In this document: piece by piece, positions 1-7,323 of the stretch | How positions within the stretch are numbered: the stretch's first letter is position 1 | How the letters are laid out: each line of letters opens with the position of its first letter | From: Paenisporosarcina sp. FSL H8-0542 | GTDB taxonomy: Bacteria > Bacillota > Bacilli > Bacillales_A > Planococcaceae | Direction of reading: 5' to 3' | NCBI RefSeq assembly: GCF_038632915.1 | Contig: NZ_CP152050.1 | Span: 3,471,501 to 3,535,500, forward strand | Length of the DNA: 64,000 nucleotides | Made by a program: the position numbers and the translations under genes | Notes under the pieces: generated by a model | What the model was told of the DNA's origin: nothing | What the model saw: only the letters and a program-made list of their open reading frames with translations | The model's database searches: none

Positions 1-218
1 AATGTTTCACAAAATTGCTCTTTACAATCGATAAAAAAAATTCAAGCATAAATACTAATTCTGTGTTTAAACCAAATATCCAAATATTCACAATAACATT
101 GAGGTAATAAAACGGTTGTACACATTGTTTTAGTACCCATAATAATTCACAAAATTATGAAACTCTCGCCATTCCAAAACGTATGTATATTTAACGATAC
201 ATCAAAAGGGTGAAAAGG

Positions 219-614
219 ATGTTAATAGCTTTTTACAGTACTCTCATAATCTTTCTAATTTTATTTATTGTCACGTTAAGTTATTTGGTCAGTCTTGTAA
301 AGCGAAAAAAGGCAACAGGCGGCAATGTCCTAGCCTTATTCTTCCTGTTACTATTAACAGGAATTGTTTCAGGTATATATGGATTTGACTTTCTTAAATT
401 GCAAGCTGGAAAAGTACAAATAGCACAAGGCGATTGCTTTATTGAGTTTAATGATAATGGGAGAAGTATTGCAACTACTACAATTGAAATAGACGATAGA
501 GTCTATCAAATAAAAGGCGATACATACAACCATTTGCCAGATGGAACTTATCAATGTAAAGTTCATTATTTGCCAGTTACTAAAATTATTGAATCCCTTC
601 ACTTAGAAAAATAA
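219..614 (+). CDS. Small membrane protein of unknown function
   Basis: A 131-residue protein if translation starts at the ATG at 219; a GTG at 210 would add three residues. The ATG is preferred because AAAGGGTG lies about 8 bases before it. The first 60 residues form two hydrophobic segments (roughly 1-25 and 37-57) separated by a short basic loop with RKK, so the protein is probably a two-pass or N-terminally anchored membrane protein with a polar, mostly beta-like C-terminal half outside the membrane. I do not recognise a family. It converges on the gene at 680-1165, and the two stop codons are separated by a copy of the CTAACCTGCCCCGTTAG palindrome, which may end both transcripts. Confidence 0.6.
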   Translation: MLIAFYSTLIIFLILFIVTLSYLVSLVKRKKATGGNVLALFFLLLLTGIVSGIYGFDFLKLQAGKVQIAQGDCFIEFNDNGRSIATTTIEIDDRVYQIKGDTYNHLPDGTYQCKVHYLPVTKIIESLHLEK

Positions 615-656
615 TAGGAATCAGTCTGGAATTTGGCTGTTTCCTACTAATCCTTG

Positions 657-687
657 TTCAACTAACCTGCCCCGTTAGTTTAATAAG
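657..687. repeat. Dispersed palindrome, copy R1
   Basis: Arms ACTAAC and GTTAGT surround the core CTGCCCC. It lies between two convergent genes and could act as a bidirectional terminator. It is the same family as copies near 1235, 1684/3451, 5714, 11827, 12167, 12228, 18502 and 19510. Confidence 0.8.
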
Positions 688-1165
688 ACATACCAGCTTC
701 TCTAAAGGCATTTCGATAAATCTCAGTGTTTATTCTTTGAACATCAATCTGCAATAATTCTTTTCTAATGGTACTAAATAGGTCACTTGGAATATTAGGA
801 AATTTACCTTCAAGATCCTCTCTTTTATCTAAATGATTTAGCGTTTGAATAATAACAAAATAAATGTTTGGATATTGCTTTTTAATGTTGGAAGTATGTT
901 TTAGAAACTCTTTGAGGTACTTATCAAAATAGTGACGGTTGTATCCTTCTATACCTATATAGAATGGAAATCCACTTCGGTCTTCCCACTCTATCAAAAG
1001 ACCCCAAAAAGCAATAAGGGAACCCCCCCTATATCTCAAATTATCGTCGTTAAAGTGTTCATAATAAGGGTAAAACAATTTTACACACCAATCAAAGTCT
1101 ACTATCCCATTCACTTCTTTTATCATATTATGTAATAGGTCTAATTTTTCTTTGATCGAATTCAT
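680..1165 (-). CDS. Hypothetical protein, 161 residues
   Basis: The start at 1165 (protein begins MNSIKEKLDLL) is chosen because AGAGGGGG lies about 6 bases upstream; the open frame continues 36 bases further but without a ribosome binding site. The product has no signal peptide or membrane segment and is rich in aromatic residues and charged helices. I do not recognise the family. Its place among small unique genes separated by palindromic repeats suggests accessory cargo, and proteins of this size and composition are often immunity or phage-related proteins, but nothing in the sequence proves that. Confidence 0.55.
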   Translation of the reverse strand: MNSIKEKLDLLHNMIKEVNGIVDFDWCVKLFYPYYEHFNDDNLRYRGGSLIAFWGLLIEWEDRSGFPFYIGIEGYNRHYFDKYLKEFLKHTSNIKKQYPNIYFVIIQTLNHLDKREDLEGKFPNIPSDLFSTIRKELLQIDVQRINTEIYRNAFREAGMSY

Positions 1166-1234
1166 TTGAAACCCCCTCTGGAACGTAATTAAAATTAACA
1201 ATATCTCTTATACCTATTTTTATCGCTTTTCTTA

Positions 1235-1266
1235 TCGAACTAACCTGCCCCGTTAGTTGAATAACG
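1235..1266. repeat. Dispersed palindrome, copy R2
   Basis: Near-perfect copy with CTAACCTGCCCCGTTAG in the middle. It lies directly after the stop codon of the minus-strand gene 1282-1638, where it could work as that gene's terminator. Confidence 0.8.
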
Positions 1267-1281
1267 TTATTCTCATTATAT

Positions 1282-1638
1282 TTACATCTTTTTGTCTCTG
1301 TCTGGTTCCTTCATAAATATATTTTCATTCTCATCAAATCCTTCAGGTAGCCAGTAATCCTCTGGTAATCCTTTTTCCTCAAATAACTGTTCAATTGATT
1401 CGGACCACGTTAAAAAGACTTTGATAGAATATGGTGGTTGTCCTTCATCATTCCAAACTGCCCACTTTTTATTAGGGAGTTCTGTCGCATACCAACCTGC
1501 GTCTTCTCCTAGACGCCAAACATAAAACGTGTTTTCTTCAGCAACTTTCCAATCTTTGTAGCCCAAAACTTTCGCAAATTCATCGTAATTTTTATAGATG
1601 AGAGAGCGTAAAAACTTTTTCACTTGTTCCATTTTCAT
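1282..1638 (-). CDS. Hypothetical acidic protein, 118 residues
   Basis: A soluble protein with many Trp, Glu and Asp residues and no signal peptide or membrane segment. A GAGGAGAGG ribosome binding site precedes two in-frame ATG codons (1638 and 1632); either could be used. I do not recognise the family. The gene lies between palindrome copy R2 (after its stop) and the IS110 element (upstream). The element's left end lies only about 45 bases upstream of the start codon, so insertion may have replaced or altered the original promoter. Confidence 0.5.
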   Translation of the reverse strand: MKMEQVKKFLRSLIYKNYDEFAKVLGYKDWKVAEENTFYVWRLGEDAGWYATELPNKKWAVWNDEGQPPYSIKVFLTWSESIEQLFEEKGLPEDYWLPEGFDENENIFMKEPDRDKKM

Positions 1639-1694
1639 CCTCTCCTCCTCTTTTTCTTTACTAACAAAACTGCAACTTCTTATTGAACTAACCT

Positions 1695-2064
1695 CCCTCT
1701 ATAAACATTGATGTATCAACGGTTTACATCACTTCGTGATGTGAGGAAAAATATTTTTGACGGTTTCAATAAACATAGATTTGAATATATAGTTTTTATT
1801 ACCAACTTAAGAGTACGCTTCGCTAAAACTAATGGAAATCATTAGCTTTTCTTTGCCATTATGTGATGCACAATGGATCTCTGCGAAACTTATGATGACG
1901 GACCCTCCCATGTCTCTTAGCGTCAGTGCGCTTACATTCCTTCGTTTGGTCTATTCATAAGGCAGAGGCCTGCTAAGCTGCCCCGGGGACTCATGGTCTT
2001 AGTTTAGTTATGTTGCTGGCTTCTCCGTGTCATCCTTCTTGTCATAAATCGATCATCGAAATGT
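1695..2064 (-). ncRNA. Candidate bridge RNA region of the IS110 element
   Basis: This noncoding stretch lies 3' of the transposase, the position described for the bridge RNA of IS1111-type members of the family. At 1973-1986 it contains CTAAGCTGCCCCGG, matching the interrupted target CTAACCTGCCCCGT at 12 of 14 positions, followed at about 1999-2012 by a stretch resembling the right arm of the target. Short self-complementary segments (GGCAG/CTGCC) lie close by. Known biology: IS110 transposases are guided by a structured RNA with loops pairing to target and donor. That this segment is that RNA is inference; no expression or fold was calculated. Confidence 0.4.
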
Positions 2065-3342
2065 TTACGCTGCCTCTGAGAGGCAGTAAAGATCCTTCAT
2101 CATATACTGCTCATTAAAATGGACTTTCTTTTTACATATGCCATGTAATACTTTCAGTAATTTACCGCACAAGACCACCATTGATTGCTTACCCCGTAAG
2201 GGATTTTGTTTGCGTGTTGTGTAGTATTCATGAAGCTGTTTAAACGCCGCGTTATGACGTATGAGTGGAACTATTACTTTGAAGAGGATATATCTGAGTT
2301 TCTTTCGCCCTCTTTTCGAGATATGTTTTTGTCCCTTATGTTGACCAGACGAGTTTTCACGTAGTGTTAATCCCGCTAGTTTGATAAGTTGGCGTGGATT
2401 TTCATAAAGTGAAAAGCTCCCTACTTCAGAAAGTAAATCAACAATCGTCGCATCTCCTAAACCAGGAACGGAACTGAGTAACTCATATTCCATTGTTGTT
2501 TGTGCCATTTCGGCTAATTGATTATTTACAGAGGCAATTTCGGTTTCTAATAAGCGATACTGACGTAGGAGCGTGGCGATTTCATGTCGGGCCATCTTTT
2601 CTCCTTCTTTCAGGCCGATTGAGTTAGTCGAAGCTTCAATGAGAAGCTTTGCTTTCGGCAACTGTGGCGTTCTCATACCCTCTACCTCACGGTATAGAAA
2701 AACCAACTCCTCAGCTGTTTTCCCTTCAATATCCTGTGGAAATGGAGTCATTTCCAATGCCGCCAACGCCATCTTTCCAAAAGACGGAAAGACTTGAGTA
2801 AACTCTGGAAAATAGCGATCAAGCCAACGGACGATTCGATTTTTAATACTCGCTAAATCTTCCGTTAACTTTGAACGGAGAGTAGATCCGATACGAAGTT
2901 CAGCTTCTACCTCTTTTAACAAACGTGGATAACTAAAACGGCCATCCTTCAATAAGCGTGCGATGACCAACGCATCTTTTTTGTCGTTCTTTGTTTGTAA
3001 ATTATCGTCCAGTTCCTTCGAACGTTTGACGTGCATTGGATTTACCATGACGAGTGGAATGCCATAGTTACCTAAGAAATAAGCCAAGTTCATCCAATAG
3101 TGGCCTGTAGGCTCAATTCCAACGATAACGTCTGTTTTCTTAGCTTCCTTCATGGTTTGACGAATCTTTTCATACAAACTTTCAAAGCCTTCTTTTGATT
3201 GATTTACTGCAAAGGATTTTTCAATCACACGCCCTCGTTCATCGACAAAGCACGCATAATGAACACGCTTGGCAATATCCATACCGACAACGAGTGTATT
3301 TTCAGTCACTTGATTAATTTTTTCATTGCATTTAAACTGCAT
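2065..3342 (-). CDS. IS110-family transposase (DEDD recombinase)
   Basis: A 425-residue protein, normal length for the family. The N-terminal RuvC-like domain shows GMDIAKRVHYACF (first Asp), GIEPTGHYW (Glu) and NDKKDA (Asp residues), the DEDD catalytic set. The C-terminal half carries the Tnp20-type domain with SVPGLGDATIVDLL, a helix-hairpin-helix-like stretch, and the nucleophilic Ser region around LTLRENSSGQHKG followed by ISKRGRKKLR. The start at 3342 is preceded by AGGAGG at about 8 bases. The frame is intact, so the element may still be active. The enzyme would act with a bridge RNA to insert DNA without the usual terminal repeats. Confidence 0.95.
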   Translation of the reverse strand: MQFKCNEKINQVTENTLVVGMDIAKRVHYACFVDERGRVIEKSFAVNQSKEGFESLYEKIRQTMKEAKKTDVIVGIEPTGHYWMNLAYFLGNYGIPLVMVNPMHVKRSKELDDNLQTKNDKKDALVIARLLKDGRFSYPRLLKEVEAELRIGSTLRSKLTEDLASIKNRIVRWLDRYFPEFTQVFPSFGKMALAALEMTPFPQDIEGKTAEELVFLYREVEGMRTPQLPKAKLLIEASTNSIGLKEGEKMARHEIATLLRQYRLLETEIASVNNQLAEMAQTTMEYELLSSVPGLGDATIVDLLSEVGSFSLYENPRQLIKLAGLTLRENSSGQHKGQKHISKRGRKKLRYILFKVIVPLIRHNAAFKQLHEYYTTRKQNPLRGKQSMVVLCGKLLKVLHGICKKKVHFNEQYMMKDLYCLSEAA

Positions 3343-3450
3343 AGAGAAGTCCTCCTAGTTAGCTGATGGGTCAATGGTCGTTGACACTCACATCATACTA
3401 GAGGGCTTTTTTTCTTTCAAGATGGCACAAATCCTTCAAACAGGAATGCT

Positions 3451-3470
3451 GCCCCGTTAGTACAATAAGA
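3451..3470. repeat. Dispersed palindrome, right half of interrupted copy R3
   Basis: GCCCCGTTAGTACAATAAG continues the left half TTGAACTAACCT at 1683-1694. The two halves are separated by the IS110 element. A further right-arm-like piece, CAGTTAGTTGAAGAAG, follows at about 3483. Confidence 0.7.
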
Positions 3471-3545
3471 AAGATGATTTTCAGTTAGTTGAAGAAGAAA
3501 TGCGTTCAGTAACATATCTATTCTATCGCTGAACGAGTGTGCAGC

Positions 3546-3583
3546 ATGCACAACGTGTTGACATAACATCAGGATCAGGAAGT
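3546..3583. repeat. Dispersed repeat family A, copy 1
   Basis: About 38 bases containing GTGTTGACATAACATC and GGAAGT. Closely similar copies lie at 3908-3948 and, more diverged, at 11780-11820. No gene lies in 3471-4030; this stretch consists of short repeats and AT-rich DNA. Confidence 0.7.
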
Positions 3584-3630
3584 GATCATTTTTGGTCAAA
3601 AACCATTAGTCTTCCATGTTGGGGAAGCAT

Positions 3631-3873
3631 AAGCATTTTCTCTTAAGAATTTTACAAACATAAAAAGAAGTCGCCCAAAACAATACAGGTAATGAATTAG
3701 AAGCAAATGCATGTTCTCTTAAGAATCCTACAAACATAAAGTACCTCCTATATAAAAATATGCAAGAAAATCCGAGCTTATTTCCTTGAAGAAAAAAAGT
3801 TTCCTTAATGCAACTATAGAATAACATATGCATTTTCCCTTGAGAATTCTACAAACATAAAAATACTTCCTGC
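3631..3873. repeat. Three direct copies of a ~40-base repeat (family B)
   Basis: Units at 3631-3671, 3705-3747 and 3826-3873 share the order GCATTTTC..., CTTAAGAAT (or CTTGAGAAT) and TACAAACATAAA. Spacing is uneven (74 and 121 bases) and the spacers differ in sequence, so this is not a CRISPR array. Several overlapping reading frames cross it, but they are repetitive and lack ribosome binding sites, so I call no gene here. Confidence 0.65.
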
Positions 3874-3907
3874 AGGTAGTAAAAAAATGAACTGGCTTGT
3901 ATGGTGT

Positions 3908-3948
3908 ATGCACAACGTGTTGACATAACATCCGGATTGGGAAGTATT
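3908..3948. repeat. Dispersed repeat family A, copy 2
   Basis: About 41 bases, nearly identical to 3546-3583 over its first 30 bases (ACAACGTGTTGACATAACAT). It is followed by a short palindromic stretch CTGCCCTTTAAAGGCA. Confidence 0.7.
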
Positions 3949-4031
3949 CGACATTAATCCATAAAGAAAGCTGCCCTTTAAAGGCAACTGGCTTAACATT
4001 TGTATATAATCCAACTGACATAATGTTAAAT

Positions 4032-4065
4032 AAAAAAATCGTCCGTTCAATCGGACGATTTTTTC
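4032..4065. terminator. Bidirectional hairpin terminator
   Basis: AATCGTCCG and CGGACGATT form a perfect stem around a TTCAAT loop, with A-run and T-run on either side. The 330 bases between it and the next gene (4395) hold only degenerate hairpin pieces; no gene is seen. Confidence 0.8.
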
Positions 4066-4394
4066 TTATTGTGCTACTTCGCTGGCAATGCTTGATTCTG
4101 CTAAGCCAACTTCTCTTTCGGGAGAAAATTAATCAACTTCTGCTTTCTTATAAGTTCAAAAGAAAAAGAGCAGCCGCTACCGTTCATTGTTTAACTCAAT
4201 AAAGAAAGCGATCCCTGCTAAAGAATCGCTCCGGCTTGCGGAAGACTAAAAATGTATTTAAAGGGCTTAAGGGCATGTTTGCGCTTAGCTGGCTAAACAG
4301 AAATTTGTTCGGATTTTATATGGTTACTGAAAATAGACAGCCTTTTTTGATCGTGTCACTTGTTGGTAGTAACCCTCCAACCAATAAATCCATA

Positions 4395-5591
4395 TCAATA
4401 ATCTTTCAGCTCGATCCCGTTAGCAGCTTTGGCTATCATTTTTGAAATCATCTTAAATTGTACGATCATAATCGGGGGTATGTGCAACATTAAATTGCGT
4501 AGAAAGATTTTGAAGTTTGATTTTTCAATCATACTCCTGGCAGCCATTAGTCCTATTTTTTGATTCTTCTCAACAAACTTTCTCATTTTTTGTTCGTAGG
4601 CTACAAATGCACGGGCGAAATCGCCATCTGCAGCTTTAAGTTCACCAGCTAATACATAAGCCCCGACAAGCGCCAGGCTAGATCCTTGACCTGATAGAGG
4701 AGATGGACCATACGCCGCATCGCCTACCAATGTAATCCGCCCTTTTGACCATGTCGGCATGTGAATCTGGCAAACCTCGTCAAAATAAAAGTCTGTCGCA
4801 TCTTTCATGGTTTTGAGTAGATGCGAGGTTTCCCAACCTGAATCGCCTAAGAAGGCATTTTCTACTAGTTTCTTTTGAGATTCTGTAGCATTGCGGTCGT
4901 GCTTCAATGCCTCTGATTGAAACAAGAACATACCCCTTGCTTCGGTATTGTCACGAGCGCTATACATACCTACAGTTTTGCCTGGTATCGTATATAACAG
5001 TTGGCGGTGGTCGAGGTTGAGGTAATTCTCGAGAGTGAAAATCGAGATATAACAGCCAAGCGTCCGTTTAAACTGTGCTTCATCTCCAAAAGTTAAGGTT
5101 CGAACATTAGAATGAAGCCCGTCTGCACCGATGACAAGGTCAAATGTCTGTGGCTTGCCATGAATAAATTGAACTTCTGCACCAGCTTCAGTCTCATTTA
5201 TAGCGGTAATCGAATCGCCCCAAATGTAATCAACAGTATCCTTGGTTAAATCGTACAAAATGTTACTTAGATCGTCTCGCATGACTTCGATGTCCAGACC
5301 ATACTGGTTCCCCATACTTGCTTCGCTTATTTGACCTTGTATCTTGCTCTTGCTGTTCACAAAGTAAACACCAGTCATGTTCGTGTCAGCTGCACGAACT
5401 TGATCGAGTATACCCATCCCCTTAAGCACGGAAATGGCTGCACCACGGATATCAACCCCGAATCCACCCGCGCGCAATGCTGGAGCACGTTCAATTACAG
5501 TCACGTTGAATCCATGACGATGAAGCCAGTAAGCGAGTGCCGGACCGGCAATGCTTGCACCAGAAATAAGAACGCGCATCGTTTGTTTCAT
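4395..5591 (-). CDS. FAD-dependent monooxygenase (PHBH fold, TetX/UbiH-like)
   Basis: A 398-residue flavoprotein with the three class A monooxygenase signatures: a dinucleotide-binding GASIAGPALAYWL near residue 11 (Ser replacing the second Gly, as in the TetX-like branch), the DG motif DLVIGADGLHSNVR in the middle, and the GD motif GRITLVGDAAYGPSPLSGQG near residue 290. Such enzymes use NAD(P)H and oxygen to hydroxylate aromatic or polyketide substrates, including some antibiotics; the substrate here cannot be told. The start at 5591 gives MKQTMRVLISG; a weak AGGAGTG lies about 14 bases upstream, and the ATG four codons later is an alternative. It appears monocistronic, with palindrome R4 upstream. 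Confidence 0.85.
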   Translation of the reverse strand: MKQTMRVLISGASIAGPALAYWLHRHGFNVTVIERAPALRAGGFGVDIRGAAISVLKGMGILDQVRAADTNMTGVYFVNSKSKIQGQISEASMGNQYGLDIEVMRDDLSNILYDLTKDTVDYIWGDSITAINETEAGAEVQFIHGKPQTFDLVIGADGLHSNVRTLTFGDEAQFKRTLGCYISIFTLENYLNLDHRQLLYTIPGKTVGMYSARDNTEARGMFLFQSEALKHDRNATESQKKLVENAFLGDSGWETSHLLKTMKDATDFYFDEVCQIHMPTWSKGRITLVGDAAYGPSPLSGQGSSLALVGAYVLAGELKAADGDFARAFVAYEQKMRKFVEKNQKIGLMAARSMIEKSNFKIFLRNLMLHIPPIMIVQFKMISKMIAKAANGIELKDY

Positions 5592-5713
5592 TATTGCCTA
5601 TTCACTCCTATCCTAATTAAAGTCTTAACATACCCACAGTATATTTATGGACGATTTCACTTATTTAGGACAATAAAATAATAGGAATTTAATTTTAAAA
5701 GCTGAGACTAATG

Positions 5714-5740
5714 TTCAACTATCCTGCCCCGTTAGTTGAA
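5714..5740. repeat. Dispersed palindrome, copy R4
   Basis: TTCAACTA and TAGTTGAA arms around TCCTGCCCCGT. It lies upstream of the monooxygenase gene. The 5740-5950 stretch beyond it shows no gene. Confidence 0.8.
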
Positions 5741-5952
5741 CAAGTTCATTCTTTTACCCATTCTTTTTTCGCTTTTCTATATTCACTCCTTGATGTAAAG
5801 AATAGGAGTGACATACTTATCATTAAATATAATGGTTCCATATCGAGAACATCTTTTATTAAAAAATTACCCACAAAAGAAGAGCATCCACTAGGCTCTT
5901 ACCTCGACCGGACTATACCAGATAGTCGTGCCTGACTTGGTTAGACACGCAA

Positions 5953-5987
5953 TAAAAAAAAGAGCTAGCAAAAATACCGCTAACTCT
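5953..5987 (-). terminator. Rho-independent terminator of the HupE/UreJ-like gene
   Basis: Read on the minus strand, GAGTTAGC and GCTAGCTC pair (one mismatch) and are followed by a run of eight or more T. It sits 25 bases after the stop codon at 6012. Confidence 0.8.
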
Positions 5988-6011
5988 CGTATTGATCAAT
6001 AAATGGCCTAA

Positions 6012-7097
6012 TTACAATCTTTGAATCAACCAATAAAATGCCAGCACAAAAATAAGGCAAGACGTTGAGATCATCATTTTACGATACCATGGGAACCTTC
6101 GCAGCCATAGCAAGAAGGGAAGTAATAGGCATAGGAACATGATCTGGCCCGCTTCCACACCTAAATTAAACGTCAGGAGTGAGCCAATCAGATTGCTCTT
6201 TGGAAGTCCCGTTTCGGCCAAAGCCCCGGCGAAGCCCATGCCGTGAATCAGGCCAAATAAGGCCGTCAATAGCCACCGCCATTTCGCCTTTTGAACAAAC
6301 ATATTTTCCACTGCCACATAACAGATCGTCAGGGCAATCAAGGCTTCGACCCAATGCGAACTGACCTGAATACGGTCGGTGGCCACCAAGAATAGTGTTA
6401 TGCTGTGGCCGATTGTAAAAGCAGTAACAATTTTCAACGCATCCTTGAAGCGAGATGCGATTAATACTAAGGATAACAAAAACAGCAAATGATCGTACCC
6501 GGTCAAAATGTGTTCGATTCCAAGTACAAAGTATTTCCATAGGACGGATCCAATTTCAGGCTGGGGAAGTTCCTGAGGAAGGTCCTGGGGAGGGTCCTGG
6601 GGAAGGTTGATCAGAATATCTCTATTAGTGCTATCAATCATATCCTGCTGAAAATATTCCCCTGCATGGACCATGAGTACACTCGTATGAGCAGGCGCAT
6701 CGTCAAACACCAAATCGTAATGAAGATTAAATTGTTCGATTTCTTCATCGGCGATAAACGTCAGTTGAATTTCCATGCCTCTTACGGCACCCTTTTGCGC
6801 CATGTTCATCGAAACCAATTCCATCGTTAAGGGCTTCGAATCCGCATCTATGCGAAGACCTTTCTGTAGATAGGATTCAATTTTTTGCGAGGCCAGTTCA
6901 TCGTTCACCAGATTATCCAAGTCAGTACCGAATTGTGGAAACAAGTCTGTTTGTTCAATAAAAAGATCATAGAGAATCTCGTTCCCTTCAATGTTTAAAT
7001 CCGAGTAATTCATATCTATGGAATGCGCAAGTGAAGTTGTGGCAGTTCCAAAAAATAATAAGATGATAAACAATGACAGGAATGAACGTCGAATCAT
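6012..7097 (-). CDS. HupE/UreJ-family membrane protein with extracytoplasmic N-terminal domain
   Basis: A 361-residue protein. Residues 1-25 look like a signal peptide (RRSFLSLFIILLFFG, then SLAHS). Residues 26-164 form a polar, probably extracytoplasmic domain. A Pro/Gln/Leu linker with three PQ(D/E)(P/L)P units spans about 165-181. The C-terminal half has about six membrane segments and the family's histidine motifs: GIEHILTGYDHLLFLL (193-208), FTIGHSITL and LIHGMGFAGAL. HupE/UreJ proteins are associated with nickel or other metal movement for hydrogenase and urease, but neither enzyme is encoded nearby, so the ion is unknown. It is a single-gene unit with its own terminator. Confidence 0.8.
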   Translation of the reverse strand: MIRRSFLSLFIILLFFGTATTSLAHSIDMNYSDLNIEGNEILYDLFIEQTDLFPQFGTDLDNLVNDELASQKIESYLQKGLRIDADSKPLTMELVSMNMAQKGAVRGMEIQLTFIADEEIEQFNLHYDLVFDDAPAHTSVLMVHAGEYFQQDMIDSTNRDILINLPQDPPQDLPQELPQPEIGSVLWKYFVLGIEHILTGYDHLLFLLSLVLIASRFKDALKIVTAFTIGHSITLFLVATDRIQVSSHWVEALIALTICYVAVENMFVQKAKWRWLLTALFGLIHGMGFAGALAETGLPKSNLIGSLLTFNLGVEAGQIMFLCLLLPFLLWLRRFPWYRKMMISTSCLIFVLAFYWLIQRL

Positions 7098-7162
7098 AAT
7101 GGGACCTCATTTCATAGAAAGTGGAGAGAAAAGATTTACTTTTCTCTCCTTATTATCTGGTG

Positions 7163-7276
7163 CTATTGCAAAATCTTATTGGCGATCCAAACTAAATCTG
7201 CAAAATTAATCTTGTCGTTATGATTGATATCTGCATCTTTAACCATGTGCCAATCCTCACTTGTAATGGTCTTTCC
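7163..7276 (-). pseudogene. Remnant of a dockerin-like EF-hand repeat
   Basis: Downstream of the phosphoesterase stop codon and in a different frame, the minus strand reads DADINHNDKINFADLVWIA followed by NKILQ and a stop. This matches the calcium-loop-plus-helix pattern of a dockerin type I repeat (D-x-N-x-D-x-x-I-x-x-x-D). The piece has no ribosome binding site and an in-frame stop about 11 codons upstream of its only ATG. The simplest reading is that the large secreted protein upstream once ended in a dockerin-like module that was cut off by frameshift or deletion. Confidence 0.55.
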
Positions 7277-7323
7277 TTAATTCACCGTATCCAGCGTTCA
7301 ATAAATTCTCTTAAAGTTAGAAG

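Larger units (their letters stand above)
1693..3450 (-). mobile_element. IS110-family insertion sequence inserted in a dispersed palindrome
   Basis: The element contains one transposase gene (minus strand) plus about 370 bases of noncoding DNA on its left. The left flank ends in TTGAACTAACCT (to 1694) and the right flank begins GCCCCGTTAGTACAATAAG (from 3451); joined together they rebuild a normal copy of the local palindrome, so the element lies inside that repeat with CT as the likely core dinucleotide. Imperfect inverted repeats start CCCTCTA at 1695 and end TAGAGGG at 3415, each also next to a CT, so the true right end may instead be about 3417. IS110 elements make no or minimal target duplication, which fits. 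Confidence 0.75.

Noticed and set aside
3631-3873. Possible CRISPR array
   Set aside because: Only three imperfect units with spacers of different length and no cas genes; direct repeats of another kind.
3601-4050. Overlapping minus-strand frames of 75-97 codons
   Set aside because: They simply translate the family A and B DNA repeats (recurring FYVCKILKRK-like strings) and lack start signals.
4236-4445. 69-codon plus-strand frame
   Set aside because: No ribosome binding site, overlaps the 3' end of the monooxygenase gene and has no recognisable protein pattern.
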